Notes: generated from the sequence alone by a model not told the origin. Positions 34,197 to 43,427 are shown, counted from the first letter of the stretch. The stretch is DNA of 64,000 nucleotides from an uncultured SAR116 cluster alpha proteobacterium (GCA_902623995.1 CACNWE010000004.1:1-64000); one strand, 5' to 3'. Translations and numbers: made by a program.

Positions 34197-34952
34197 ATGC
34201 TTGGTATAAAAAACCTTTACAAAAGTTTTGGTGGCTTAAGAGCCATAAATAACGTATCCCTAGAAATTGAAAAATCATCAATTACAGCACTAATTGGTCC
34301 TAACGGCGCAGGTAAGACTACTTTATTTAATATAATTAATGGATCTATTAAACCAGATTCTGGAACTGTAGAACTAAATGAAATTGACATTACTGGTTAT
34401 GAACCTCACCAATTATTTAATCTTGGTATTTTAAGAACTTTTCAAATTGCACATGAGTTTTCTTCTTTAACAGTTAAGGACAATCTAATGATGGTGCCTT
34501 CAAATCAAACTGGCGAGTCAATATTACACACTTGGTTTTCACAAAAAAAAATTAAATTAGAAGAACAAAATATAGCTAGAAAAGCTAATGAAGTGATGGA
34601 GTTTCTGCAACTCAAACACTTAGCAAACGAGTATGCAGGAAACCTTTCAGGAGGACAAAAAAAATTATTAGAGTTGGGTAGAACAATGATGGTTGATCCC
34701 AAGATTGTTCTTCTTGACGAAGTTGGAGCTGGTGTTAATAGAACTTTATTAAATACAATAGGTGATGCAATTTTAAGGCTTAACAAAGAATTTGATTATA
34801 CATTTTGTATGATAGAACACGATATTGAATTTATCAGTAGATTGTGTGATCCGGTCATTGTTATGGCAGAAGGATCAATTCTAATGAAGGATAAAATATC
34901 AAAAGTTAAAGAAAACGATAAAGTTATAGAAGTATATTTGGGTAAAAATTAA
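34197..34952 (+). CDS. ABC transporter ATP-binding protein (LivG-like)
   Basis: The 251-residue ATPase has Walker A GPNGAGKTT (about residues 32-40), the signature LSGGQKKLLELGR (about 146-158), Walker B VLLDEVGAGVN, and the switch His in MIEHD. The Walker B context reads DEVGAGVN, whereas most LivG proteins have DEPAAG at this place. The catalytic Glu itself is present. It pairs with LivF to energise the LivH/LivM permease. No Shine-Dalgarno site is obvious, and the hairpin before it may reduce its expression. LivF follows after 6 bases. Confidence 0.9.
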   Translation: MLGIKNLYKSFGGLRAINNVSLEIEKSSITALIGPNGAGKTTLFNIINGSIKPDSGTVELNEIDITGYEPHQLFNLGILRTFQIAHEFSSLTVKDNLMMVPSNQTGESILHTWFSQKKIKLEEQNIARKANEVMEFLQLKHLANEYAGNLSGGQKKLLELGRTMMVDPKIVLLDEVGAGVNRTLLNTIGDAILRLNKEFDYTFCMIEHDIEFISRLCDPVIVMAEGSILMKDKISKVKENDKVIEVYLGKN

Positions 34953-34958
34953 TAGAAT

Positions 34959-35663
34959 ATGTATTTATTGTCAGGAGAAAATATAACATGTGGATACGGT
35001 GCTATTGACATCGTAACCAATTGTAATATAGGTGTTTACAAAGGCAAGATATCATCTGTAGTTGGACCAAATGGAGCTGGAAAGTCCACTGCTATGAAAG
35101 CATTATTTGGCCTGCTTCCAATTAAAAATGGGAAAGTTGTGTTTGACGGTGAAGATATTACAAATTTACCACCACAACAGAGAGTTTTAAAGGGAATGGG
35201 TTTTGTACCACAAACTAATAACATTTTTCCCTCTTTAACTGTACAAGAAAACTTAGAAATAGGAACTTTCATAGATCAGAATAATAAAAATGAAATGTTA
35301 GAATATGTTTATGATTTATTTCCTATCCTAAAAGATAAAAAAAATCAGGATGCAGGAGAATTGTCTGGAGGACAAAGACAACAGGTAGCTGTTGGACGAG
35401 CATTAATGACAAAACCAAAACTTTTAATGCTGGATGAACCCTCTGCTGGTGTTTCTCCAATTATAATGGATGGTTTATTCACTAAAATTAAAGAAATTGC
35501 AAATCAAGGAACAGCAGTATTAATGGTTGAACAAAATGCAAAACAAGCATTAAAAATATCTGATTTAGGTTTTGTTTTAAGTCAAGGTAAAAATCTTTTT
35601 ACAGACAGTGGGAATTCTCTTTTAGCAAATAAAGAAGTACGTCAAGCTTTTTTAGGAGGTTAA
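34959..35663 (+). CDS. ABC transporter ATP-binding protein (LivF-like)
   Basis: The 234-residue protein has Walker A GPNGAGKST, LSGGQRQQVAVGRALM as signature, Walker B LLMLDEPSAG, and VEQN in the switch position, as usual for LivF. The short length and the MGFVPQTNNIFPSLTVQENL segment also fit LivF rather than LivG. It is the second ATPase of the branched-chain-type importer. Its AGGAGG near the stop serves as ribosome site for livH, which starts with GTG 6 bases later. Confidence 0.92.
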   Translation: MYLLSGENITCGYGAIDIVTNCNIGVYKGKISSVVGPNGAGKSTAMKALFGLLPIKNGKVVFDGEDITNLPPQQRVLKGMGFVPQTNNIFPSLTVQENLEIGTFIDQNNKNEMLEYVYDLFPILKDKKNQDAGELSGGQRQQVAVGRALMTKPKLLMLDEPSAGVSPIIMDGLFTKIKEIANQGTAVLMVEQNAKQALKISDLGFVLSQGKNLFTDSGNSLLANKEVRQAFLGG

Positions 35664-35669
35664 ATAATT

Positions 35670-36680
35670 GTGGATTTTCTAAATGGCATTACTTTAATTG
35701 CGAACTATATTGTTATTCCTGGACTCACATATGGAAGCCAATTAGCGCTTGGAGCGCTGGGCATCACTATAATTTATAGCGTTTTAAGATTTTCAAATTT
35801 TGCTCATGGTGAGTTTATGTCTTTCGGAGCAATGAATTCAATTCTTCTGAGTTGGTTATTTATTAGCCTTGGGGTTACCTTACATCCACTTCCAACAGCT
35901 ATAATTGTTTTACCAATAGCTATAGTATTTACTATTTCTTATTGTATTATTATAGATAAATTTATTTTTAAATTTTACCGAAAACAAAATTCTAAAAGTG
36001 TAATTAATTTAATAGTGTCTATTGGAGTAATGTTTTTTACAGGTGGGTTAATCAGATTTATAGTTGGTCCAGGAGATAAAAACTTTTTTGACGGAGAGAG
36101 ATTTATTTTAAAGGCTAGAACCTTTAAAAATATAACAGGCCTAAACGAGGGCCTTACCCTTAAAACAACCCAAGGTATTACAATTATTTTAAGTGTTCTA
36201 CTAGTTATTTTATTATTTTGGTTTTTAAATAAAACTAAAACAGGCAAATCAATGCGAGCGTATTCAGACAATAAAGAGCTAGCATTGTTATCAGGTATAA
36301 ATCCTGAAAAAGTTGTTTTAATAACTTGGATAATAACTGGAACATTGGCCTGTGTTGCTGGAACTCTATATGGATTAGACAAAAGTTATAAACCATTTAC
36401 ATATCTTCATTTAGTGTTACCAATTTTTTCTGCTGCTATTGTAGGTGGTGTAGGAAACCCAGTTGGTGCAATTATAGGAGGATTTGTCATAGCTTTTTCA
36501 GAATTAATAATAACATTCGCTTATAAAAAAATATTTTTTTACTTTCTTCCAAGTAATTTTGTACCAGAAGGATTATTACAAATTCTCTCAACCGATTACA
36601 AAATAGCTATATCTTTTTTGATATTAGTTTTAGTACTACTAATTAAACCAACTGGGATCTACAAAGGTAAAATAATTTAA
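35670..36680 (+). CDS. ABC transporter permease (LivH-like)
   Basis: The 336-residue inner-membrane protein has about eight spans, with the LivH motifs YSVLRFSNFAHGEFMSFGAM near residue 35, KTGKSMRAYSDNKELALLSGI in the cytoplasmic coupling region, and IVGGVGNPVGAIIGGFVI. It starts with GTG at 35670, with AGGAGG 9 bases before it, overlapping the end of livF. It forms the channel together with LivM encoded 10 bases downstream. Confidence 0.9.
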   Translation: MDFLNGITLIANYIVIPGLTYGSQLALGALGITIIYSVLRFSNFAHGEFMSFGAMNSILLSWLFISLGVTLHPLPTAIIVLPIAIVFTISYCIIIDKFIFKFYRKQNSKSVINLIVSIGVMFFTGGLIRFIVGPGDKNFFDGERFILKARTFKNITGLNEGLTLKTTQGITIILSVLLVILLFWFLNKTKTGKSMRAYSDNKELALLSGINPEKVVLITWIITGTLACVAGTLYGLDKSYKPFTYLHLVLPIFSAAIVGGVGNPVGAIIGGFVIAFSELIITFAYKKIFFYFLPSNFVPEGLLQILSTDYKIAISFLILVLVLLIKPTGIYKGKII

Positions 36681-36690
36681 AGATTTAAAA

Positions 36691-38004
36691 ATGACTAATG
36701 CTTCACGAATAAAATTTCTTTATATTTTAATGACTATAACACTACTTCTAGTTGGTTTTTTCCAAAGTTGGAATGTGGCACTAACAATATTTAATTTATG
36801 TTTAATTTCATCGATAATGACCCTCGGCATAAATATTCAATGGGGTAATGCAGGCATTGTTAACTTTGGTGTAATGGGTTTTGCTGCATTAGGTGGGTTG
36901 GCAAATATTATTATATCTATGCCACCTACCCAAAATGCTTGGAAAGTAGGTGGTGAAATTATAATAATTGGATTATTGGTGTTTACTTTATCTATCATTT
37001 TTTCAATTTTATTATTTAAAAAAAGTAACTTAAATAACAAAATTAAGTACTTAATTTCATTTGCCTTTATAATTTCTGGTTATTTCATAATGCGTCTTTT
37101 AGTTGATGCCCCTATTGAAAAAATAGAAGCTATAGAGCCTGCAAAAACAGGTTATTTAGGAGGATTTAATTTACCAGTTTTATTATCCTGGCCTGTAGGA
37201 GGTTTGTTAGCAGCTTTCTCAGCTTTTATAATTGGAAAAATTTCTCTTGGCTTAAGATCAGATTATCTAGCTATTGCAACTCTAGGCATTTCAGAGATTA
37301 TTATTTATTTCTTAAAAAATGAAGATTGGTTATCTAGGGGGGTTAAAAACGTTAACGGCTTACCAAGACCAGTTCCCTATGAAATTGAGCTTCAATCAAA
37401 AGAATGGGTTTTAAAAGTATCAGATTATCTAGACACGCCTATTACTGAACTTTCATCAATTATAGTAAAATTATCTTACTCAATGTTATTTTGTGTAGTT
37501 TTATTAATTGTTTTATTTTTGCTTGAAATAGCAGTTAAATCACCATGGGGTCGAATGATGAGAGCAATAAGAGACAATGAAGTTTCAGCAAATGCAATGG
37601 GTAAAAATATTAAGCAAAGACACTTACAAGTCTTTATAATTGGATCTGCAATCGTTGGACTTGCTGGAGCAATGTTGACTACGCTTGATGGTCAATTTAC
37701 CCCTGTGTCATATCAACCTTTAAGATATACGTTTTTAATATGGATTATGGTAATAGTTGGTGGATCAGGTAACAATTTTGGTTCTATAATTGGTGGCTTT
37801 TTGATTTGGTTTTTTTGGGTTCAGTCTGAACCACTTGGTTTGTGGTTTATATCTCAAATCACTACTCATATATCTGATGCCAATATAATTAAAAGTCATT
37901 TATTAGAAAATGCTGCTCATATAAGGTTGATGTTCATGGGCATGATATTATTGATCACATTAAGATTTGCCCCTAAAGGCCTAATACCTGAAGTGAAACG
38001 TTAA
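36691..38004 (+). CDS. ABC transporter permease (LivM-like)
   Basis: The 437-residue membrane protein has about ten spans. LivM features are IQWGNAGIVNFGVMGFAALGG near residue 48, SDYLAIATLGISEIII, the cytoplasmic coupling loop GRMMRAIRDNEVSANAMGKN, and IMVIVGGSGNNFGSIIGG. The protein is longer than many LivM because of an extra loop (about residues 215-255) containing GVKNVNGLPRP. It is the last transporter gene of the operon. The M23 peptidase gene begins 2 bases after its stop and may be carried on the same mRNA. Confidence 0.9.
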   Translation: MTNASRIKFLYILMTITLLLVGFFQSWNVALTIFNLCLISSIMTLGINIQWGNAGIVNFGVMGFAALGGLANIIISMPPTQNAWKVGGEIIIIGLLVFTLSIIFSILLFKKSNLNNKIKYLISFAFIISGYFIMRLLVDAPIEKIEAIEPAKTGYLGGFNLPVLLSWPVGGLLAAFSAFIIGKISLGLRSDYLAIATLGISEIIIYFLKNEDWLSRGVKNVNGLPRPVPYEIELQSKEWVLKVSDYLDTPITELSSIIVKLSYSMLFCVVLLIVLFLLEIAVKSPWGRMMRAIRDNEVSANAMGKNIKQRHLQVFIIGSAIVGLAGAMLTTLDGQFTPVSYQPLRYTFLIWIMVIVGGSGNNFGSIIGGFLIWFFWVQSEPLGLWFISQITTHISDANIIKSHLLENAAHIRLMFMGMILLITLRFAPKGLIPEVKR

Positions 38005-38006
38005 AT

Positions 38007-38885
38007 ATGATAAAAATTGAAAGTTTTCCAAATTTGATTGAAAAGGTGAATTTTAACTACACTAAATTAATGTTAATCTTTTTATTACTTAAAACCTACC
38101 CTTGCTTTGCAACAAATAGTTTAGTTATAAATATTAATAATACCAAAATCATACTTGAAGGTAATTTTGTTCAGGGTGGTCTGGTAAAAGGTAAAATTAA
38201 TAAAGATCTAAATATTAAATTTAAAGAAAGAGTTCTGAGAAAAACTTCCAACGGAGATTTTGTAATAGGTTTTGGAAGAGATCATCCAAAAGAAGCTAAT
38301 TTGTATTTTTTTATTAATCAAAATTGGATTTTAAAAAAATTAGACATAAAACAAAGAAAATATAAAACTCAAGTTATTAATGGACTTGAAAAAAAAATGG
38401 TAACCCCACCCAAGTCTTTTTGGGATAGAATTAAAAAAGAAAATAAAGTAATTAAAGAAGTTAGAAATTTAGATAGTGATGTAGATTTTATATTTCAAAA
38501 GTTTGATTGGCCTACTAAAGGTATAATTTCTGGAGTTTTTGGTAGTCAAAGGATACTTAATGGAAAACCGAAACGTCCACATTATGGTATTGACATAGCA
38601 GCTCCGGAGGGAACTGATATACTTGCTCCCACAGAGGCTATAGTCAGAATGGCAGAAAAAAACTTATATTATACAGGTGGAACTGTCATGTTAGATCATG
38701 GACACGGGGTAACTTCGGTATATTCTCACTTGTCGTCTATAAATGTAAAAGTTGGCGATAAAATAAGTAAAGACCAAAAAATTGGTGAAGTTGGATCAAC
38801 TGGAAGATCGACAGGGCCTCACTTAGATTGGAGAATTAATTGGTTTTCTGAACGCTTAGATCCAGCACTTTTTATAAAAAAATAA
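38007..38885 (+). CDS. M23 family metallopeptidase (LytM/EnvC/NlpD-type)
   Basis: The 292-residue protein has one hydrophobic N-terminal segment (about residues 22-35) likely to act as signal or anchor. Its C-terminal peptidase domain (about residues 180-285) carries the zinc motif HYGIDIAAP (HxxxD), then HGHGVTSVYSHL and the HLDWRINW motif with the final His. All LytM ligands appear intact, so it is probably an active peptidoglycan endopeptidase in the periplasm rather than a catalytically dead activator. It lies 2 bases after livM, an odd partner. The EnvC-type M23 gene often found between gpmI and ctpA in alphaproteobacteria is absent there, so this may be its counterpart (inference). Confidence 0.85.
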   Translation: MIKIESFPNLIEKVNFNYTKLMLIFLLLKTYPCFATNSLVININNTKIILEGNFVQGGLVKGKINKDLNIKFKERVLRKTSNGDFVIGFGRDHPKEANLYFFINQNWILKKLDIKQRKYKTQVINGLEKKMVTPPKSFWDRIKKENKVIKEVRNLDSDVDFIFQKFDWPTKGIISGVFGSQRILNGKPKRPHYGIDIAAPEGTDILAPTEAIVRMAEKNLYYTGGTVMLDHGHGVTSVYSHLSSINVKVGDKISKDQKIGEVGSTGRSTGPHLDWRINWFSERLDPALFIKK

Positions 38886-38933
38886 ATAAATAGAAAATTG
38901 TTTAATAGAATGTAATTTCCATCATCTTAAAAC

Positions 38934-38961
38934 TTGACAGATCATTGTATCAAGCTATATT
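38934..38961 (+). promoter_or_regulatory. Sigma-70-type promoter for rplU-rpmA
   Basis: TTGACA (38934-38939), a 16-base spacer, and TATATT (38956-38961) make a near-consensus promoter about 76 bases before the rplU start. It would give a leader of roughly 70 bases that includes the hairpin at 38980-39012. Confidence 0.7.
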
Positions 38962-38979
38962 CCGAAGTCAATTCAAGTA

Positions 38980-39012
38980 TGATTATCCTAATATATATTA
39001 TTTGGATAATCA
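38980..39012 (+). promoter_or_regulatory. Hairpin in the rplU 5' leader
   Basis: TGATTATCC (38980-38988) pairs with GGATAATCA (39004-39012) as a perfect 9-bp stem. The loop region contains the self-complementary TAATATATATTA. It falls between the predicted promoter and the rplU start. It may be an L21-binding or attenuating leader structure, which is a guess from position. Confidence 0.5.
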
Positions 39013-39037
39013 TTATATTAATTAATGGATTATAAAA

Positions 39038-39598
39038 ATGTATGCAGTAGTTAAAACCGGTGGAAAACAATATCGTGTTCAAAAAGAAGATGTAGTTTTA
39101 GTCGAAAAACTTAACGCTAACGATGGTGATCAGCTAGTGCTTAGTGATGTATTAATGGTAGGTGATGGCAAAAAAGTAACACTGGGTAATCCACTTGTTA
39201 ATGATGCTGCAGTAATGGCACAAGTTATTAGACAAACTCGTGGTCCAAAAATTACAATGATATATAAGCGAAGAAGAAAAAATAGTAGAAGAAAACAAGG
39301 TCATAAACAAGATCTAACACTTCTTAAAATAATTGATATAGCTGAAACTGGTGGATCTAAGTTATCTCCAAAAAAAGCTGCCGCTAAAACAACAGAAAAG
39401 AAGACTAAAGTTGAGACCAAACCAAAATCCGAATCTCAGTCAAAAGTAGTTGAAGAAAAAGTTAAAAAAGTTGTTAAAGCCAAATCAACTGCAAGCAAGA
39501 CGATTGAGACAAAAACAAAATCAGCTTCTATTAAACCTGAAATAAAAGTTAAAACAAAAACAACTACTAAAACAAAAAAAACAACTACTAAAAAATAG
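39038..39598 (+). CDS. rplU: 50S ribosomal protein L21 with long lysine-rich tail
   Basis: The first about 103 residues match L21: MYAVVKTGGKQYRVQKED, the RGPKITMIYKRRRKNSRRKQGHK region and LLKIIDI. The remaining about 83 residues form a low-complexity tail of Lys, Thr, Ser and Val, probably disordered. Such tails occur in many alphaproteobacterial L21 proteins and are compatible with RNA binding. L21 binds 23S rRNA in the large subunit. It leads the rplU-rpmA pair, with rpmA 14 bases downstream and a near-consensus promoter and leader hairpin upstream. Confidence 0.97.
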   Translation: MYAVVKTGGKQYRVQKEDVVLVEKLNANDGDQLVLSDVLMVGDGKKVTLGNPLVNDAAVMAQVIRQTRGPKITMIYKRRRKNSRRKQGHKQDLTLLKIIDIAETGGSKLSPKKAAAKTTEKKTKVETKPKSESQSKVVEEKVKKVVKAKSTASKTIETKTKSASIKPEIKVKTKTTTKTKKTTTKK

Positions 39599-39612
39599 TA
39601 AAGGATTAACAA

Positions 39613-39882
39613 ATGGCACATAAAAAAGCAGGCGGTAGTTCTAGAAATGGTAGAGACTCAGCTGGGAGAAGATTAGGTGTTAAAAAATTTGGCAGTGAAG
39701 CAGTCGTTGCTGGCAACATTATTATTAGACAACGTGGTACTAAGTATCACCCAGGATTAAACGTAGGTATGGGTAAAGATCATACAATTTTTTCACTTAT
39801 AGACGGTTATGTTAAGTTTAAAGCACATAAAGGAAAAAAAATGTTTGTTTCTGTAGACCCAATCAAGCAAGCAGCTGAATAA
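39613..39882 (+). CDS. rpmA: 50S ribosomal protein L27
   Basis: The 89-residue protein begins [16 protein letters not shown], the conserved L27 N-terminus that reaches the peptidyl-transferase centre, and contains [20 protein letters not shown]. Length is normal. It follows rplU by 14 bases in the usual pair. A 99-base gap before obgE with no clear terminator means read-through or a separate promoter are both possible. Confidence 0.98.
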   Translation: MAHKKAGGSSRNGRDSAGRRLGVKKFGSEAVVAGNIIIRQRGTKYHPGLNVGMGKDHTIFSLIDGYVKFKAHKGKKMFVSVDPIKQAAE

Positions 39883-39981
39883 TCAAACCCCTATTATCTA
39901 AACCGCGGAATAAGCTTTGTTAGCTATCCAATATTTATTTTAACTCTTTTCATCTAGAATACTATATATTAGGGTTTTATA

Positions 39982-41025
39982 ATGAAGTTTTTAGATCAAG
40001 CTAAAATCTATATAGCTAGTGGGCATGGTGGACCTGGATCTATTTCTTTTAGAAGAGAAGCAAATGTTCCTTTTGGTGGACCAGATGGTGGTAATGGTGG
40101 CCGAGGAGGCGATGTTATTGCTTTGTGTTCGGATGGTCTTAACACACTAATAGATTTTCGTTATCAACAACATTTCAAAGCCAGACCTGGAGAGGGCGGC
40201 AAAGGAAGAGATAGAAGTGGAACTAGTGGCAAAGATGTTGTTCTAAGGCTTCCCATTGGAACACAGATATTAGACGAAACAAATAATTTTAAATTAGCTG
40301 ATATGACAGAAATTGGGCAAAAAATTGTTTTAGCTAAAGGAGGTGAAGGAGGTAAAGGTAACGCTTTTTTTAAAACGGCTGTTAATCAAGCACCAAGAAA
40401 AGCACAACCTGGAGGTGCATTAGAAGAAAAATGGATTTGGCTTAGACTAAAATTAATAGCAGATATAGGCTTGATTGGACTACCTAATGCAGGTAAAAGC
40501 ACGTTACTTGCCAGAATTACAGCAGCAAAACCCAAAATAGCCGACTACCCTTTTACAACACTGCATCCAAATCTTGGAGTAGTAAACCAAGATAATATGG
40601 AATTTGTAATAGCGGATATTCCTGGATTAATAGAGGGTGCTCATGAAGGATCTGGCTTAGGCCATAGATTTTTAGGTCATGTTGAACGTTGCCAAGGATT
40701 ATTGCATCTAATAGACATTACTTCTAAAGATATTAAAAAAGATTACCTTACTATTATTCGTGAAATTAAAGCATATGATAGTAATTTGTCGAAGAAAAAA
40801 CAAATCTTGGTCTTAACAAAATGCGATGCTGTTGAAGATAAAAAAATTAAGTCTGCGAAAGAAATTTTAAAAAAACTCAATGTAGATAATGTTATTAACA
40901 TTTCTTCAGTTTCAGGAGAAAATATTACTTACCTAATTAGAGAATTGCAAAACTTTATAGTAAAGATGAAAAATAAAAAAAACAGTAAAAATAAAAGAAA
41001 AAAAATTATATCTTGGTCTCCATAA
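39982..41025 (+). CDS. obgE: GTPase ObgE/CgtA
   Basis: The 347-residue protein has the glycine-rich Obg domain (about residues 1-158, FLDQAKIYIASGHGGPG and repeated GG segments), then a G domain with P-loop GLPNAGKST (about 168-176), DIPGLIEGA, and LTKCD. The tail is Lys-rich. It lacks a long C-terminal OCT extension. ObgE is an essential GTPase in large ribosomal subunit assembly and stress response. It starts the run obgE-proB-proA-nadD-rsfS-rlmH. proB begins 3 bases after its stop. Confidence 0.96.
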   Translation: MKFLDQAKIYIASGHGGPGSISFRREANVPFGGPDGGNGGRGGDVIALCSDGLNTLIDFRYQQHFKARPGEGGKGRDRSGTSGKDVVLRLPIGTQILDETNNFKLADMTEIGQKIVLAKGGEGGKGNAFFKTAVNQAPRKAQPGGALEEKWIWLRLKLIADIGLIGLPNAGKSTLLARITAAKPKIADYPFTTLHPNLGVVNQDNMEFVIADIPGLIEGAHEGSGLGHRFLGHVERCQGLLHLIDITSKDIKKDYLTIIREIKAYDSNLSKKKQILVLTKCDAVEDKKIKSAKEILKKLNVDNVINISSVSGENITYLIRELQNFIVKMKNKKNSKNKRKKIISWSP

Positions 41026-41028
41026 AGA

Positions 41029-42165
41029 ATGACAAAAATGAAAAAAGAAAATTTAATAAAAGAGTCAAAAAGAATTGTAATAAAAATAGGTTCCTCACTT
41101 TTAATAGACAAAAATGAGAGAAATCTTAAAAGTGAGTGGTTAAAGTCTTTAGCTCAAGAAATAAATCAACTTATAAAACAAAAAAAAGAAATTATAATTG
41201 TTTCCTCAGGGTCTATTGCACTTGGTCAAAAACAATTGAAATTAACAGGTAATTTGTCTTTAGATGAAAAACAAGCTGCTGCTGCAACCGGTCAAGTAAG
41301 CCTAGCTCATGCTTGGAAAGAGATCATGGAAAAATTTGGTCTCAATATTGCACAAATTTTACTTGCACCTGACGATACGGAGACAAGAAGAAAACATCTA
41401 AATGCAAGAGCAACATTATTAAAACTTATTGAGTTACAAGTTATTCCTGTAATTAATGAAAACGACACAGTCTCTACTGAAGAGATTAGATTTGGAGACA
41501 ATGATAGGCTGGCAGCAAGAGTTGCACAAATGTGTAGTGCAGATTTACTTATATTACTGTCTGATATAAATGGTCTTTATTCTTCTGATCCTAATAAGAA
41601 TAAAGGCACAGTTTTTATAGAAGAAATTCCTGAAATTACCGATGAAATTGAAAAAATGGCAGGTCCACCAATCACAAGTATTTCATCTGGGGGTATGGTC
41701 ACCAAAATAGCAGCCGCTAAAATAGCTACCAAAGCAGGTTGTCATATGATCATTTGCAATGGACATTTTAATGGTCCTTTATCTAAGTTAGAAATTAATG
41801 GAACGCAATTTAGTTGGTTTAGTGCAATCGAAAAACCGTTGAATTCAAGAAAACAATGGATTTCTGGTGCATTACAAGTTAAGGGGAAAATAACTATAGA
41901 TAAGGGTGCAGTCGAGGCTATGAAAAAAGGTTTTTCTATGCTGTCTGCTGGTATAGTTAGTACTGAAGGGAATTATGAAAAAGGTGATTTGATAGAAATA
42001 GTAGACGAACAACAAAATTTTGTAGGAAAAGGCTTAGTGCACTTTAATAATTCTGAAGTAGATTTAATTAAGGGGTCAAAAAGCAATAATATTGAAAATA
42101 TCTTAGGCTACAGAGGTAAGGACGAAGTAGTTCACAGAGATGATCTAGTACTGGAAAAAAAATGA
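41029..42165 (+). CDS. proB: Glutamate 5-kinase
   Basis: The 378-residue protein has the amino-acid kinase domain (VIKIGSSLLIDKNER near residues 17-31, SSGSIALGQKQL, NENDTVSTEEIRFGDND, SGGMVTKIAAAKIA). A C-terminal PUA domain follows from about residue 280 (KGKITIDKGAVEAM). It phosphorylates glutamate in the first step of proline synthesis and is usually feedback-inhibited by proline. The start at 41029 is kept over the nearby ATG at 41038. The stop overlaps the proA start by 4 bases, so both enzymes are translationally coupled. Confidence 0.96.
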   Translation: MTKMKKENLIKESKRIVIKIGSSLLIDKNERNLKSEWLKSLAQEINQLIKQKKEIIIVSSGSIALGQKQLKLTGNLSLDEKQAAAATGQVSLAHAWKEIMEKFGLNIAQILLAPDDTETRRKHLNARATLLKLIELQVIPVINENDTVSTEEIRFGDNDRLAARVAQMCSADLLILLSDINGLYSSDPNKNKGTVFIEEIPEITDEIEKMAGPPITSISSGGMVTKIAAAKIATKAGCHMIICNGHFNGPLSKLEINGTQFSWFSAIEKPLNSRKQWISGALQVKGKITIDKGAVEAMKKGFSMLSAGIVSTEGNYEKGDLIEIVDEQQNFVGKGLVHFNNSEVDLIKGSKSNNIENILGYRGKDEVVHRDDLVLEKK

Positions 42166-43427
42166 GTGACAACAACATTTTTGAATATATAAAAGATATA
42201 AATAAAAAATCCAAAGAAGCTTTTAATGTCATCTCTAGAAGTAGTTCAAAAGATAGAAATTTAGCTATATTAAATACATCCATAATTATAAAACAAGAAC
42301 AAGAAAAGATCCTCAAAGCAAACAAAATTGATATTGAAAATGCTAAAAGAAAACAACTTAACAATACTTTTGTTGATAGGCTTTTGCTAGATGATAAAAG
42401 AATTGATAATATTGTGGAGGGCTTAAAGCAAATTTCAGAAATGAGTGATCCAATTGGCGTTGAGTTATCAAAATGGATACAACCAAATGGTTTAAATATT
42501 TCAAGAATTTCAGTTCCATTGGGTATAATTGGTATTATTTACGAATCGAGACCTAATGTAACTATAGATGCTGGTAGCCTATGTATTAAATCTGGTAACA
42601 CTGCAATACTTAGAGGTGGATCTGACTCTATTAATTCTTCTAAAATATTAGCAAGATGCATGCAAAAAGGCCTAGAAAGTGTAAATTTACCTAGTTACAC
42701 GGTACAATTAGTTGAAAACACTGATAGAGAGGCTGTTTCAGCAATGCTTACTTCAACTGGAGAAATTGATATAATCATACCTCGTGGAGGAAAATCTCTC
42801 GTTAAAAAAATTCAAGATGAAGCAAGAGTTCCAGTCTTCGCTCACTTGGAAGGGATATGCCATGTATATGTAGATAAAGATGCAGATATAAATAAAGCAG
42901 TAAAACTCATAGTAAACTCAAAAATGAGAAGAACAGGGATATGTGGCGCCTTAGAAACATTACTTGTAGATAGAGATATCTCTGAAAAAGCTGTGCCAAT
43001 TATAGTTAAAAACTTAATTGAATCGGGATGTCATATTAAAGGAGATATTGAGACTAAAAAAATTGTAGATGAAATTGAGTTAGCTTCAGAAAAAGATTGG
43101 CATACTGAATATCTTGACGCTATTTTATCCATCAAGTTAGTTGATGGAGTATCAGGGGCTTTAGACCACATTAGTAAATATTCATCAAATCATACAGAAT
43201 CTATAATTACAGAAAATACCAGAGTAGCTGAAACTTTTCTGACTAATGTTGATAGTGCAATTGTTATGCATAACACTTCAACTCAATTTGCGGATGGAGG
43301 AGAATTTGGAATGGGTGCAGAAATTGGAATATCTACTGGTAGAATACATGCTAGAGGTCCTGTAGGAGCTGCTCAATTAACTAGTTTTAAATATATTGTT
43401 AGAGGAAATGATCAAATACGTAGATAA
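42162..43427 (+). CDS. proA: Gamma-glutamyl phosphate reductase
   Basis: The 421-residue aldehyde-dehydrogenase-fold protein has VPLGIIGIIYESRPNVTIDA, the catalytic Cys in MRRTGICGALE, PRGGKSLVKKIQ, and near the end FADGGEFGMGAEIGISTGR. It reduces the glutamyl phosphate made by ProB to glutamate semialdehyde with NADPH. It overlaps proB by 4 bases. The nadD start lies inside its last 20 bases. No sign of damage. Confidence 0.97.
   Translation: MSDNNIFEYIKDINKKSKEAFNVISRSSSKDRNLAILNTSIIIKQEQEKILKANKIDIENAKRKQLNNTFVDRLLLDDKRIDNIVEGLKQISEMSDPIGVELSKWIQPNGLNISRISVPLGIIGIIYESRPNVTIDAGSLCIKSGNTAILRGGSDSINSSKILARCMQKGLESVNLPSYTVQLVENTDREAVSAMLTSTGEIDIIIPRGGKSLVKKIQDEARVPVFAHLEGICHVYVDKDADINKAVKLIVNSKMRRTGICGALETLLVDRDISEKAVPIIVKNLIESGCHIKGDIETKKIVDEIELASEKDWHTEYLDAILSIKLVDGVSGALDHISKYSSNHTESIITENTRVAETFLTNVDSAIVMHNTSTQFADGGEFGMGAEIGISTGRIHARGPVGAAQLTSFKYIVRGNDQIRR

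Noticed and set aside
39360-39598. Lysine-rich tail of L21 as a frameshift or fused gene
   Set aside because: The frame is continuous, low-complexity Lys/Thr/Ser tails are known in alphaproteobacterial L21, and rpmA follows normally.
39883-39981. Promoter or regulatory RNA between rpmA and obgE
   Set aside because: A few weak AT-rich boxes are present, but no convincing promoter pair, hairpin or motif stands out.
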